NCBI GenBank assembly: GCA_003021705.1
Contig: PXRJ01000032.1
Location: forward strand, 1 to 64,000
DNA length: 64,000 nucleotides
From: Halobacteriales archaeon QS_3_64_16
GTDB taxonomy: Archaea > Halobacteriota > Halobacteria > Halobacteriales > Halococcaceae
Reading direction: 5' to 3'
A model generated the notes under the pieces. It was not told the DNA's origin, searched no databases, and saw nothing but the letters and a program-made list of their open reading frames with translations. This document shows, one piece after another, positions 18,253-27,957 of the stretch; the first letter of the stretch is position 1, and the number at the start of each line of letters is the position of its first letter. The translations under genes and the position numbers were made by a program.

Positions 18253-20139
18253 CTACAGTTCTGGGACCTGAGATGGAAGCTTCCGTCCAGCGCTTCGACG
18301 AGACAGAGGTGATAGCCCTGCCGCCGGGAGCGGTCGACGAAGCTCTTCCGCGAGTCGCGGCTGAGAAAGCCACTGTCGGTTACTTCCGCGGCGGTCTCCA
18401 AGGAGTCGGGCTCGAAGTACCCGCCCGAGATCACAAACGCGCTCGCGAGGGTGCCGGTGGTCTCGTCGACGCGATTGGCGGCGGTGAGCAGGTCGGTGAC
18501 GCGTTCGACCGGCACTGGCGAGGGACTCTCCTCGAGGCATGCGACTAGTAGGGGATCGTCCATTCGATCGCGAAAGACGACATCGAAGCGCTCGGTATCG
18601 CGTCTCGTCTCGCTGTCGGTTACGTATTCGACGTCGATCGTCCCCTGGAGATCCGCCTGGTCGATCGTAGGGATCGCCTCTTCGAGTGCGCCCAGTGCCG
18701 TTACGTCGCCCGTCGCGCGGATCTCGAAGAGGAGCGCGCCGAGCAGCCACTCGACGAAGCGGTACTCAGCGCTCGACTCGAGGAAGTCCTGGAAGTTCGT
18801 GCCGGCGACGCGGGCGTCGGCCGTATCGAGGTCGGTGTGGGGGGCGAGCCAGCGGTTCGCACGCACCGCCGATCGCTCGGCGTCCTCGCCTCCCTCAGCG
18901 CTCGCGAGCGTTGGGGCGCCGAGGGAGTCGTAGCGGACGAGCAGCGTCGCGGCCGCGAGTGCCGTCCCGGGCTCGTATTCGTCCGGTTCAGCCGGCTCGA
19001 CCGGCTCGGCCGGCGGACTCGGTATCAGGTCGGTCGTCGTCCGCGCGGGCAGGACCCGCTCCTGCGGAGAAACCGTTGGTCTCGGGCCGGTCGTCGCGGT
19101 CGGTCGGCCTGTCGTGGGTACCCTGGCGTTCCCGGCCGACGTCGATACCGCCGTCCACACCGGCGACGGGCGGCCCGCGGTTCGTCCCCGACCGGTAGTC
19201 CTCGATCGCCGCTTCGAGCCGAGAGACCTCCGCGCGAAGGCGGTCGCGTTCGGCGAGCGTTCCGGTGACGGTGGCTATCGGGGCCACGATCGAGTTCGTC
19301 GGTAGGTTCTCGGCACCTTCACCCACGAGCGACGCGGAGTCGGCCACTCCTGTCGTGGTTCGTCTTTCGGTTCCGTCGTCGGCCGCGTTCCGGCCGTCGG
19401 AGCCGTTCGCAGCCACCGACGTCGACTCGGTGCCGAACTCAAGGTCGGGTTCGGAGTCGGCGTCGTCGCCGGAATCGAAGGCGGAGTCGGGGCCGAGATC
19501 GGATCGGGAGTCGGCCTCGGAGCTGGACTCAGGGCCGGAATCAGGGATAGCGACGGGATCGAGGGGTACTCCTCGCGTCTCGTAGACCCTCGCGCGCTCG
19601 CGGGCGCGATCGACGGCTTGCCGGTCGGTTCGGACGCCCCGCTCGCGGTTCTCATCTAAGGCTACCGGCGTCGCCTCGCCGTCGTCGTAGACGACGTAAC
19701 ACGCCCTCTGGAGGTCCGTCCCGATGAGTTCGATATAACCTGTGAAGTCGGCGGGGAGCGCTTCCTCGACGGCCGGAAGGGTCCCCTCGGTGTGGAGGTC
19801 GCCCCGCTCCTCGCCGGCGCGTTCGGTCATCGCCCGGAGTAGCACTGGCGCAGGGTCGGGAGCAGCGACAGCACGGCCCTCCCGGCCCTCGAAGGCCTCG
19901 ATGTCGCCGTCGAACACGCCCCGGACCTCGCCATCGACCATCGCGAGCCACGGGTCCGGAGGATCTCCTGCCGCTTCGCGATCGGCTGCGGCCAGGTCGT
20001 CGGCCTCCCCTGGTACCCCCCTCTAGAGGCGGACGATTCCCGTGAGGGAGGCAGCGGCGAGCCGACTCAGCTCCGCGAGTCCGCCCGCGAACGGCCGGGC
20101 GTCGCTCTCGTCGATCGAGGGGACTGTGAGTTCGTTCAT
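18253..20139 (-). pseudogene. DUF7527-like haloarchaeal gene with amber codon and frameshifts
   Basis: Reading starts at ATG 20139 (MNELTVPSIDESDARPFAGG) and hits an in-frame TAG at 20023-20025 right after GIVRL, then continues in the same frame through DPWLAMVDGEVRGVFDGDIE and an acidic middle. Near 18990-19080 the conserved text moves one frame over to EPAEPDEYEPGTALAAATLL, LESSAEYRFVEWLLGALLFE and SRRQGYHLCLVEALDGSFHL. Near 18270 another slip would give the expected ending VPEL at 18253. Homologues, which I recall as DUF7527, are single proteins of about 600 residues with unknown function. Three independent lesions make this a firm pseudogene if the sequence is right. Confidence 0.85.
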
Positions 20140-20290
20140 ACGACATCATCGACGAATTGCGACAAATAGGTTCCGACGGTTATAATCCGTTAACGTACGG
20201 TTTCGAGGGTTTTCGAAACGAATGAGCCGGAGCGGGGTCGCAGGAAGCAAGCGGCACAACACCTTAGACCGGCCCGATCGGACTCCGGGT

Positions 20291-21143
20291 ATGACCGATT
20301 CCGACTGGGGCGAGTGGCTCCCGACGGCGGTCGCCGAGGCCGACCCCGAGGGGGGTCGCGATCTGGTATCTCGGCTGTAATGGCTTCGTGCTCAAAGGAG
20401 ATGAGGGAACGACCCTGTTCGTCGATCCCTATCTCGGGACCGGCGACCCGCCTCGAACGATACGGATGCTCCCGGTGCCCTTCTCGCCGGAGGACATCGT
20501 TGCGGCCGACGCGCTGTTGGCGACCCACGAGCACACCGATCACGTCCACGGCCCGAGCCAGGCCCCGATCCTCGAGTACACCGACGCGGAGTACTTCGCG
20601 CCCGACGATTCGCTCTCAGTCGCGCTCGAGGAAGAGGACTGGCCCGCCGAGTACGACGTCAAGGAGGAGCGATTCACCGAGGTGAGCGAGGGCGAGGACT
20701 TCGAGGTCGGCGAGTTCACCATCCACGTCGAGCACGCCCATGACCCGGACGCGACCCATCCGGTATCCTACGTTATCGAGCACGAGGCGAGGACCTTCTT
20801 CCATGCCGGCGACGCGCGCGCGAGCGAGGCCTTCGAGGACATCGGCGAGGACTACGACCTCGATTGCGGGGCGATCGCCTTCGGCACCGTCGGGCAGCTA
20901 CGCGAGGGCGAGACCGGCGAGCGAAAGCGGACGCGGTGGTACAACGACGAGAACGGGGTCGTCGAGGCGGCGAACCAGCTCCGAGTCGATCGACTCGTCC
21001 CCACCCACTGGGACATGTGGAAGGGTCTCACCGCCGATCCCACCGTCTTGCACCGCCACGCCTCGAGTTTCCCCTACCCGCGCTCGCTCGATGTCCGTGA
21101 GATCGGCGACCGGATCGATCTCGACGATCGCGACCGATCGTGA
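20291..21143 (+). pseudogene. UlaG-like metallo-beta-lactamase-fold hydrolase gene, frameshifted in a G-run
   Basis: From ATG 20291 the frame reads MTDSDWGEWLPTAVAEADPE and then terminates early. Deleting one G from the six-G run at 20350-20355 restores GVAIWYLGCNGFVLKGDEGT and a continuous protein of about 283 residues. Beyond the slip are the metal motif THEHTDHVHGP, HVEHAHDPDATHPVSYVIEH, FHAGDARASEAF and VPTHWDMWKG. The fold resembles UlaG-type metal-dependent hydrolases with unknown substrate. Because the lesion is one base in a homopolymer, sequencing error is a live alternative and the gene may be intact. It is divergent from the DUF7527-like pseudogene. Confidence 0.8.
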
Positions 21144-21251
21144 GCGGTTAGGAGGACTACGACGACCGCGACAGCCGCGACGAGCCACCATCGAGAAGCG
21201 GTCGGCGCGTTTCCCGAACGCTTAGGGCACATACCCGCTAACGGGTAGAGT

Positions 21252-22778
21252 ATGACCACGAGCGGCGAGAACCGGGCGGCGAGAACCGACGGTGGGAGTA
21301 CCGTCCGCCAGTCGGGCATCGAAGCCGGGAAGTCCTACGAGGCGGAGCGCTTTCCGGTGCCGGCGATCTCGCTTACGATCCGGTCGGAGCGCGAGGACCC
21401 AGTAACTGTACGCCTCGCCGACCGGGTGCCCGAGGACGTTTCGATGGACGACGTCGGCTTTCATCCCGAGTACGGCAGCGAGTTCTGGTCGGTCGACGGC
21501 CACACATTGGTCTTCGAGCGCGAACTGGAACCCGAGGAGGAAATCGAGACGGTCTATGGCCTCCGGGGGCCCGAGGCCGACGAGCCGGAGCGATTCCTGG
21601 GCGAGCCGACGATCGAGGCCCTCACCGGCGACGATAACGGCAATGACGATGAGGGCGGCGGTGGCGGAGGGGTTCTCGACGACGTGAACGAACCGCTGGT
21701 TCGGAGCGCGACCTTCGAGGACGATAGCGACGAGGACGCGACAACCGAGGCAGAAGTCGGGACCGACGATCCCGGAGCGATGGTCGCGGGGGCCGCGGCG
21801 CCCACGGACGGTAGCACCGAAAACGAAGCGGACGGGGATAGGGGGACAGCGACCCAGGAAGGAATCATGAACGAGGAAGGCAGACCCGACATCGAGCGAA
21901 TCGAGGAGGAGAACGCGGCGACGAACGCCGAGACCGGTCCCGTGCCCGACGAGGAGGCACCGAACCCGCCTGCCGAATCAGTCGGTTCGGCGAGTAGCGA
22001 CGGTGACGCCAGCGATAGCGATGTCGACGGTGGCGCCGCTGAGGACGTCGATACCGAAAACGGACTCGCCGCGGCGCTGGCGCGGGAGCTACGGGCCGGC
22101 CGGATCGACAGCGAGGATCGGGAAACCCTGCGGGAGGTGCTTGGACCCCGGGACAGCGTTACCGTCCGGATCGATCGCCTCGGGTCCCGGGTCGAGGAAC
22201 TCGCGGCGTATGCCGACGCGCTCGAATCGTTCATCGACGAGAACGGATCGGCCCGGAAGCTGGTTCGCCGGCAGTCCGAACGCATAGACGTGCTCGACGA
22301 GGACATGGAGGGGCTCACCGAGGATGCGGCGAGCAACCGTGCGGACGTCGAGACGATCGAAGGCGAGGTCGAAACGATCGAGGAAGACGTCGAGGCATTC
22401 CAGGACGCGATCGCGGGTCTCGACGAGGACGTAGAGCAGATCGATGGCTACTTCGAGAGCGTCGAGGGGAACTTCGAGGAAGTAGAGGAACGCTTCGAGA
22501 ACCTCGAGAGCCGGCTCGATTCGATCGACGACCGGCTCGACGCGATCGAAGCCACCCAGGAGTCCGATCGCGAGGAGCTACGTGAGGACCTCGAATCGCA
22601 GGTGGACGAGCGAATCGCCGACACCGAACGATCCGTCGAGAGCGTCGCGGCGGACATCGAGGCGCTCGAATCCTGGCGCGCACAGCTCAGTGCCGTCGTC
22701 GGCGGAGCAGGCGAAACGGAAGGGACGGGTGAAGCGAACGACGACGGCGGAACCGGGACCGAAACCGATAGCGAATGA
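21252..22778 (+). CDS. Large acidic coiled-coil protein
   Basis: A 508-residue very acidic protein. Residues 1-125 form a globular domain (VPAISLTIRSEREDPVTVRL, SMDDVGFHPEYGSEFWSVDG, HTLVFERELEPEEEIETVYG). Residues 130-270 are low-complexity Asp/Glu/Gly. From about 275 to 490 there is an uninterrupted heptad-rich coiled coil with repeats such as VETIEGEVETIEEDVEAFQD. There is no signal peptide or membrane segment, so it is cytoplasmic. I do not recognise a named family; a scaffold or SMC-like tether is a guess. The start follows a short AT patch near 21228-21251. Confidence 0.75.
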   Translation: MTTSGENRAARTDGGSTVRQSGIEAGKSYEAERFPVPAISLTIRSEREDPVTVRLADRVPEDVSMDDVGFHPEYGSEFWSVDGHTLVFERELEPEEEIETVYGLRGPEADEPERFLGEPTIEALTGDDNGNDDEGGGGGGVLDDVNEPLVRSATFEDDSDEDATTEAEVGTDDPGAMVAGAAAPTDGSTENEADGDRGTATQEGIMNEEGRPDIERIEEENAATNAETGPVPDEEAPNPPAESVGSASSDGDASDSDVDGGAAEDVDTENGLAAALARELRAGRIDSEDRETLREVLGPRDSVTVRIDRLGSRVEELAAYADALESFIDENGSARKLVRRQSERIDVLDEDMEGLTEDAASNRADVETIEGEVETIEEDVEAFQDAIAGLDEDVEQIDGYFESVEGNFEEVEERFENLESRLDSIDDRLDAIEATQESDREELREDLESQVDERIADTERSVESVAADIEALESWRAQLSAVVGGAGETEGTGEANDDGGTGTETDSE

Positions 22779-23234
22779 AGCTGCCGAACGACCCGCGTTG
22801 AACGCCGAGCGATCCGACCTGCTTCTTTTCGGTGCGATAGACCTGACAGATCCACTCCAGTGCGATACTCCGACTGCGAGACGCCAGTGGTACACGGTGC
22901 CATGATAGACATGATCGATCAATTATATCGTCTAATGGGTACCGAACCGATAAGACCTGTTAATGAATATTAACATGATCTATCATAAAGGTTTTAATCT
23001 CCCGATCGTTCCAGTCGATCGTGGTGATCCAGACGGCGCTGCCGGGCCGATTCCGGTACTCGGTCGTTCGATCCTTTGGCCGAGAAGCGCGCCGTGTGGT
23101 CGCCCGATCGCGACCGTGGTCGCAGCTACGGTCACGGCGACGACGCGGACGACGACCACGATCACTGCTGCGAACCGCCCGGCGACCGGCACGAGAACCG
23201 GTCGGTCGCCCCCGATCGCTGATCTCAACTGACA
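22779..23234. other. Long leader/regulatory region before the glyoxylate shunt
   Basis: About 455 bases without a supported gene. The AT-rich centre (22900-22995) contains ATGATAGACATGATC and, 70 bases on, GATCTATCAT, which are mutual inverted repeats, plus the perfect palindrome listed separately. AGGTTTTAAT near 22989 is TATA-like but lies about 245 bases before the aceA start. The remainder is GC-rich with only out-of-frame, Arg/Thr-rich translations. Confidence 0.5.
22958..22975. promoter_or_regulatory. Perfect inverted repeat upstream of aceA, operator candidate
   Basis: TGTTAAT, four bases, ATTAACA: a perfect seven-base inverted repeat in an AT-rich patch upstream of the acetate/glyoxylate genes. 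Its symmetry and position suggest a dimeric regulator site, but the 260-base distance to aceA leaves the controlled promoter uncertain. Confidence 0.5.
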
Positions 23235-24314
23235 ATGAACGACGCACTCGACGATACGGACGTCGCGACGAAAGACATCGATAACCCCGCCGGCGCTACC
23301 TTCCGGGAGCAACTCGACTCGAATGAGTACGTCTTCGCGCCTGGCATCTACCACGCGCTCGATGGCCGCTTAGCGGAGATGGCCGGCCACGACGCGGTGT
23401 ATATGAGCGGCTATTCGACCGTGCTCGGTCAGTTCGGCTTTCCCGACCTGGAGATGGTCACGATGACCGAGATGGTCGAGAACGCAAAGCGCATGGTCGA
23501 AGCCACCAACCTGCCCGTGGTCGCCGACTGTGATACGGGGTATGGAGGCATTCACAACGTCCAGCGCGCGGTCCGGGAGTACGAGAAAGCCGGCGTCGGC
23601 GCGATCCACATCGAGGACCAGGTCACCCCCAAGCGCTGTGGGCACATCGCGGGCAAGCAGATCATCTCCCGCGAGGACGCAGAAGCTCGCTTCAGCGCCG
23701 CCGTTGACGCCCGCCAGAGCGAGGACACGGTTATCATCGCCCGCACGGACGCCTACGGTTCCGCCAATGGCGACTGGGAGGAACACCTCGCGCGCGGCCG
23801 GCTCTATGCGGACTGTGGGGTCGATCTCGTCTGGCCGGAGATGCCAAATCCCTCCCGCGAGGACGCCGTTGCCTATGCCGAGGAACTCGGCGAGACCCAC
23901 CCCGACCAGAAACTCGCCTTCAACTACTCCTCGAGTTTCGCCTGGTCCGAGCAAGACGATCCGCTCACCTTCGAGGAACTGGGTGAGCTTGGCTACGAGT
24001 ATATCTTCATCACTCTCTATGGGCTGCACTCCGGCGCGCATGCGGTCTACGAGGACATGGAGAACATCGCCAACAATGGCGAGCAGGCCCAGTTCGACCT
24101 TGAGGATCGCTACATCGGCCACCCCACCGAGTCCCACCACGAGCTCTCCTTCGTCGATCGCTACCAGGACATCGAGATGCAGTACGACCCCGAGGCTCGT
24201 GCGCGCATCGAGGGCTCGGAGGGCTTCTCCGAGGACGAACGGGACCTCCAGACCGCAGAAGACGAAGAGGACCCCGACCTGATCGAGAACGCTGCGGAGA
24301 GCGACGACGACTGA
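23235..24314 (+). CDS. aceA: Isocitrate lyase
   Basis: A 359-residue enzyme that splits isocitrate to glyoxylate and succinate, the first step of the glyoxylate shunt. It belongs to the PEP mutase/ICL superfamily: [20 protein letters not shown] (metal-binding DxDTGYG), [18 protein letters not shown] with the catalytic [20 protein letters not shown] and [11 protein letters not shown]. The C-terminal tail is Glu/Asp-rich. Length fits the short haloarchaeal ICLs. The start is the ATG of [16 protein letters not shown]. It precedes an EthD-like gene and malate synthase on the same strand, forming the complete shunt. Confidence 0.95.
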   Translation: MNDALDDTDVATKDIDNPAGATFREQLDSNEYVFAPGIYHALDGRLAEMAGHDAVYMSGYSTVLGQFGFPDLEMVTMTEMVENAKRMVEATNLPVVADCDTGYGGIHNVQRAVREYEKAGVGAIHIEDQVTPKRCGHIAGKQIISREDAEARFSAAVDARQSEDTVIIARTDAYGSANGDWEEHLARGRLYADCGVDLVWPEMPNPSREDAVAYAEELGETHPDQKLAFNYSSSFAWSEQDDPLTFEELGELGYEYIFITLYGLHSGAHAVYEDMENIANNGEQAQFDLEDRYIGHPTESHHELSFVDRYQDIEMQYDPEARARIEGSEGFSEDERDLQTAEDEEDPDLIENAAESDDD

Positions 24315-24415
24315 TCGCCCGGCCCTGATTCGACCCGCGACGCCAGGACTCGACTTTGATTTCGTTTCTTTCGCCGCTCGCGACCGAGTAGCCCCCGGTA
24401 CCGTCGACTGGCAGG

Positions 24416-24751
24416 GTGTGGCTCGTCGGCCGAGCGGCCGCAGTGTTCGGTCTCAACAGACAGGAGGGTATGGATATCGAGGAGTTCGAGCGCCACTGGC
24501 GCGAGGACCACTCGCCGATCGCCGCCGAGACGCCGGGGTTGAGGAAGTATACCATCTCGATCGCCCACGACCCCGAGGAGAGCCGCTACGATGGGCTCGC
24601 CCAGTTGTACTTCGACTCGGAGGAGGCCCTCGAAGCGGCGATGGACTCCGAAGAACTGGGCGAGGCGGCCGCGGATCTGACGAACTTCGCGGACACCGAC
24701 GACGTTCTCCAGCTCGCCCTCGAAGAGGGCGTCCAGGTCGAAGAGCACTGA
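24416..24751 (+). CDS. EthD-family protein between aceA and aceB
   Basis: A 111-residue ferredoxin-like alpha/beta barrel protein. VFGLNRQEGMDIEEFERHWR, EDHSPIAAETPGLRKYTISI and YDGLAQLYFDSEEALEAAMD follow the EthD/dimeric alpha-beta barrel order. Members act as small lyases, isomerases or accessory proteins; no substrate can be inferred. I accept the GTG start at 24416 because the first beta strand lies upstream of the first ATG (24470). Its position between the two glyoxylate-shunt genes suggests co-expression in acetate metabolism. Confidence 0.8.
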   Translation: MWLVGRAAAVFGLNRQEGMDIEEFERHWREDHSPIAAETPGLRKYTISIAHDPEESRYDGLAQLYFDSEEALEAAMDSEELGEAAADLTNFADTDDVLQLALEEGVQVEEH

Positions 24752-24988
24752 GAACGAGAGCGGAGATCGAAAGGGAAGCGACCGGCGCGCGAGTGAAAGA
24801 GCGCCGAAAAGTAGAATCCGGGAGAGCAGGAAGGGGCGAAGAACCCAGGGAACCGAAGGGAATGAACGGGGATCCGACCGACTAAGGGACTGCTTCACTG
24901 GCGGACGGTCGGCAGCGCGGGGAAATCGATAGCAAAGCGGGCCGATAGCGAAACCTAAAGGACCCTCTCGATCGAGGTAGGCAACGTA

Positions 24989-26308
24989 ATGGCCGAACGC
25001 AAACACGACCAGCGACTCCACGACCGGAAGTTCGTCCGGACGTTTTTCACCTCGCCGACGGCGGTCGAAGGCGAAGAGGACTCCGCGACAATGATCCGCA
25101 GCGCGAGCGGCCTGCGGGGGATGCAAGCACCGGACGTCTGGGTGCCGGACAACGAGGACGCGACCGCCCCCTCGATGCGCGACGAGGGTGCTCGTAATAT
25201 CATCGAAGTCGTCTCGGAAAACGGCGCGGAGTTCCCGGGTGAGATCCACCCGCGGATCGTCTGGTTCCGCGAGGACCCCGAAACCCGCCATCAGGGCTTC
25301 GAGCACATGTTGGAGATCGCCGACCCCAGTAATGGCGCGATCGAGCACATCGACGGCTTCGTTATCCCCGAGGTCGGCGACATCGACGACTGGAAGAAGG
25401 CCGACGAGTTCCTGACCATCGTCGAGAACGAACACGACTTAGAAGAGGGCTCGATCGCCATGTCGGTCATCATCGAAAGCGGTGCGGCCGAACTCGCGAT
25501 GGAAGACCTCCGTACGGAGATGGGCAAGCCGTCGAACAACCTAGAACGCCTGTTCATGCTCGTGATCGGCGAGGTCGATTACACCAAGGACATGCGCGCG
25601 ATCACGCCGACGGGCAACCTGCCCGCCTGGCCGGAGGTCAGGCACAACACCTCCCGGGCGGCGAGCGCCGCCGGGCTGATCTCGGTCGACGGCCCGTATG
25701 ATGACATCCGTGACGTCGAGGGCTATCGCGAACGCATGACCGACAACCAGGCGAGAGGCATGTTGGGGATCTGGTCGCTGACGCCCGGCCAGGTCGTCGA
25801 AGCCAACCGCTCGCCGCTCCCGCCGGAGGAGAGCCGGTGGCGGATCAACGTCGGCGGCCGCACCGTCGATCTAGAAGAGGAAGACGGCGTGCAGGTCTAC
25901 GACGGCTCCCGGATCTCACTGGAGGAGAGCGACGGTAGCTACACCCTCCGAGTCGGCGGCGACGAGCAGGTCCTCGACGAGGACGAACTCCGCGAGGAAC
26001 TGTTGAACGTGGTCGAGTACATTCCGAGCATGGACGACATCGTCGACTCGATGGAGGAGTTCGAGCAAGCGAAGGAGGCCGGCACGGGCGCGATCGCGAT
26101 GGAGCGCTCGGCGACGCTACGTATCGACGGCGCCGAGATCGACGTCAGCAACGACCGGATGTGGGACGAGGCGACCTACCAGGCGGCGATGACGCCGATC
26201 AGTCTCTTCCAGGACGTCTACGGGCACCGCCCGGACCAACACGAGGAACTCGCGGAGATGTATAGCGAGGACGTCGTTTCACGCGCAATGGACGTCGGCG
26301 AGGCCTGA
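24989..26308 (+). CDS. aceB: Malate synthase, haloarchaeal type
   Basis: A 439-residue enzyme that condenses glyoxylate with acetyl-CoA to malate. It is of the short haloarchaeal class: RRTFFTS-like RKFVRTFFTSPTAVEGEEDS, DVWVPDNEDATAPSMRDEGA, EIHPRIVWFREDPETRHQGF, GFVIPEVGDIDDWKKADEFL, then an extra beta-rich C-terminal domain with RINVGGRTVDLEEEDGV. The catalytic Asp and metal Glu/Asp lie in the conserved barrel segments. It completes the shunt with aceA. A start-proximal ACCTAAAGGACC at about -37 is TATA-like. Confidence 0.95.
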   Translation: MAERKHDQRLHDRKFVRTFFTSPTAVEGEEDSATMIRSASGLRGMQAPDVWVPDNEDATAPSMRDEGARNIIEVVSENGAEFPGEIHPRIVWFREDPETRHQGFEHMLEIADPSNGAIEHIDGFVIPEVGDIDDWKKADEFLTIVENEHDLEEGSIAMSVIIESGAAELAMEDLRTEMGKPSNNLERLFMLVIGEVDYTKDMRAITPTGNLPAWPEVRHNTSRAASAAGLISVDGPYDDIRDVEGYRERMTDNQARGMLGIWSLTPGQVVEANRSPLPPEESRWRINVGGRTVDLEEEDGVQVYDGSRISLEESDGSYTLRVGGDEQVLDEDELREELLNVVEYIPSMDDIVDSMEEFEQAKEAGTGAIAMERSATLRIDGAEIDVSNDRMWDEATYQAAMTPISLFQDVYGHRPDQHEELAEMYSEDVVSRAMDVGEA

Positions 26309-26353
26309 TCGGTCAGTCGCTCTCGACTCTTTCCGACGCTCCGAGGGGCTCTA

Positions 26354-26983
26354 TCACGCAGTCGAACGCGTTCCGGCGACGACCGCGTAGAACGGGTCGA
26401 TTCCCGGCTTTTCGCTGACGACCTCGGGTGAGTCGAACCCGCCCGTCCCGCGGGCGTACTCGGCGACCAGTTCGGCACGCTCGCCCATCGTGGCCTCGCG
26501 CCAGGCCCGGATCGCCTTGGTCGGAAAACAGCGGCTCGAGAAGCTTACGATCAGAACGCCGCCGGGTCGGAGAACGCGGGCGATCTCGGCGACAACCGCT
26601 TCGGGATACTGGAGGTACTGGATCGAGACGGCGATCGTAACCGCGTCGAAAGTATCGTCCTCTAGGGGAAGTGTTGCCTCGCGATTGAGGTCCTGGGTGA
26701 AAGAGTCGTCGAGTCGCGGGTTGGCCCTTAGCTCCTCGCTGTTCATCCCGTGGCCGAGGACGCGCTCGAACGCGACGTCTTCGGGGAGGTGGGAGACGTG
26801 GCTGCTCATCAGGTCGAGTACCGTACCACCTGCCGGCAGGTACTCGGCGTACAGATCGGCGAGGCGCTCACGAAAGGCCTTGTCGACGTGCTGGACGAAT
26901 CGCGGCCGGGCGTAGAAGCGAGCGTCGTCCCTCCTGTCGCTCTTTTCCCGATCGGCGGCATCGAGCACTCGTTCGGGGGCCAT
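26354..26983 (-). CDS. Class I SAM-dependent methyltransferase
   Basis: A 209-residue protein with a Rossmann methyltransferase core. GGTVLDLMSSHVSHLPEDVA is motif I in modified form (no GxGxG), DTFDAVTIAVSIQYLQYPEA is motif IV, and ARVLRPGGVLIVSFSSRCFP is motif VI. FPTKAIRAWREATMGERAEL is typical of a haloarchaeal and bacterial family of unknown substrate. I chose ATG 26983 (MAPERVLDAADREKSDRRDD); an ATG seven codons upstream is also in frame. It converges with malate synthase. Confidence 0.82.
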   Translation of the reverse strand: MAPERVLDAADREKSDRRDDARFYARPRFVQHVDKAFRERLADLYAEYLPAGGTVLDLMSSHVSHLPEDVAFERVLGHGMNSEELRANPRLDDSFTQDLNREATLPLEDDTFDAVTIAVSIQYLQYPEAVVAEIARVLRPGGVLIVSFSSRCFPTKAIRAWREATMGERAELVAEYARGTGGFDSPEVVSEKPGIDPFYAVVAGTRSTA

Positions 26984-27123
26984 AGTTATCGGGACGGTCG
27001 CCACGGCCCTGAGGGTGACGCCGCCGGCAGGGCAGTGCCCCGCTCCTCGCGTATCACCGGTGTCGGCCGTCGGTCGTCGATCATCGGTTGTCGATCGTCG
27101 AGTGAAGCGGGCGGGCGAGACGA

Positions 27124-27750
27124 TCAGTGGGAGCGGAGGTCGCCAACGACCAGTAGGTGCCGACTCGCCGTGTAGAGAACGACCGCACTACAGAGCGCAG
27201 TAGTCGCAACCGCGACGACGCTGATGCCCGTCCCGGAGGCCGTGAAAGCACCCCGTGGAGCCTGCTGGACGTATACCCGGACGACCTCGATCCCACCCAG
27301 TCCCAGGAGCGTAAAGCCGTCGGTGAGAACCACGACCGCCCCGCCGGCTCCCAGGCCGAACAGCGAGGTGACCTCCTCCCAGTTGAGCAGCGCCCGGATC
27401 TGGCTCTCGGTGAGACCCGGCTCCAAGCGAAGGCGTGTGTACTCCAGGCAGGCGAGCACCGCGCCGCTCCCGACGAGCAACGCGAGCCCCAACACCCCCA
27501 GTAGCATGATCTGAGGGGAGGCCGTGGTCGGGTCCCCAGCCGGGAACAGCGCTCGCACCTGAGCGGGAAAAGCGGCCGTGATCGGCAAAACGAACGCCAG
27601 TACGACGAGTAGCCCGCTCTGTGCGGCGAGTTTCCGCGGTATCGAGCCGCCGAAGACGTCGGTGCGCTGTACCCGTAGCCGTTCGTAGAGCGAACCGCCG
27701 ACGAGCGCGTCGGTGATCTCGTCCTCGACGCCGTTCCCATTCGGTCCCAT
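27124..27750 (-). CDS. Haloarchaeal integral membrane protein next to bop
   Basis: A 208-residue protein. The cytoplasmic N-terminus MGPNGNGVEDEITDALVGGS and RLRVQRTDVFGGSIPRKLAA precede four hydrophobic helices (near residues 42-60, 78-103, 128-150 and 172-195). No catalytic motif is visible and I do not recognise the family. It lies downstream of bop on the same strand after a 207-base gap, so a link with the purple-membrane genes is positional only. Confidence 0.7.
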   Translation of the reverse strand: MGPNGNGVEDEITDALVGGSLYERLRVQRTDVFGGSIPRKLAAQSGLLVVLAFVLPITAAFPAQVRALFPAGDPTTASPQIMLLGVLGLALLVGSGAVLACLEYTRLRLEPGLTESQIRALLNWEEVTSLFGLGAGGAVVVLTDGFTLLGLGGIEVVRVYVQQAPRGAFTASGTGISVVAVATTALCSAVVLYTASRHLLVVGDLRSH

Positions 27751-27957
27751 CGTGCTTGGGGCATTGGTTCTACCGTGAGCCTATACTCCTGTCGTTGAGC
27801 GACTCGGACAGGTCCGATACCGGACCGGTCGGGCAACCGACGAGCGACGACGCCCCACACGATGAGCGGGCGGCCATCGGAGGGGATCGCGGCGCTCGGA
27901 GGGGGTGTAGTCGGACGATCGACGGGAAAGAACGACCGTTGCCGCGCGGTCGGACGA

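Noticed and set aside
22983-23354. Possible small membrane-protein gene upstream of aceA on the minus strand
   Set aside because: The Val-rich stretch lacks a usable start close to it and overlaps the aceA start; simple composition explains it.
24161-25435. Long open frame antisense to malate synthase
   Set aside because: It mirrors the aceB coding strand, its translation has no conserved feature, and long antisense frames are expected in high-GC DNA.
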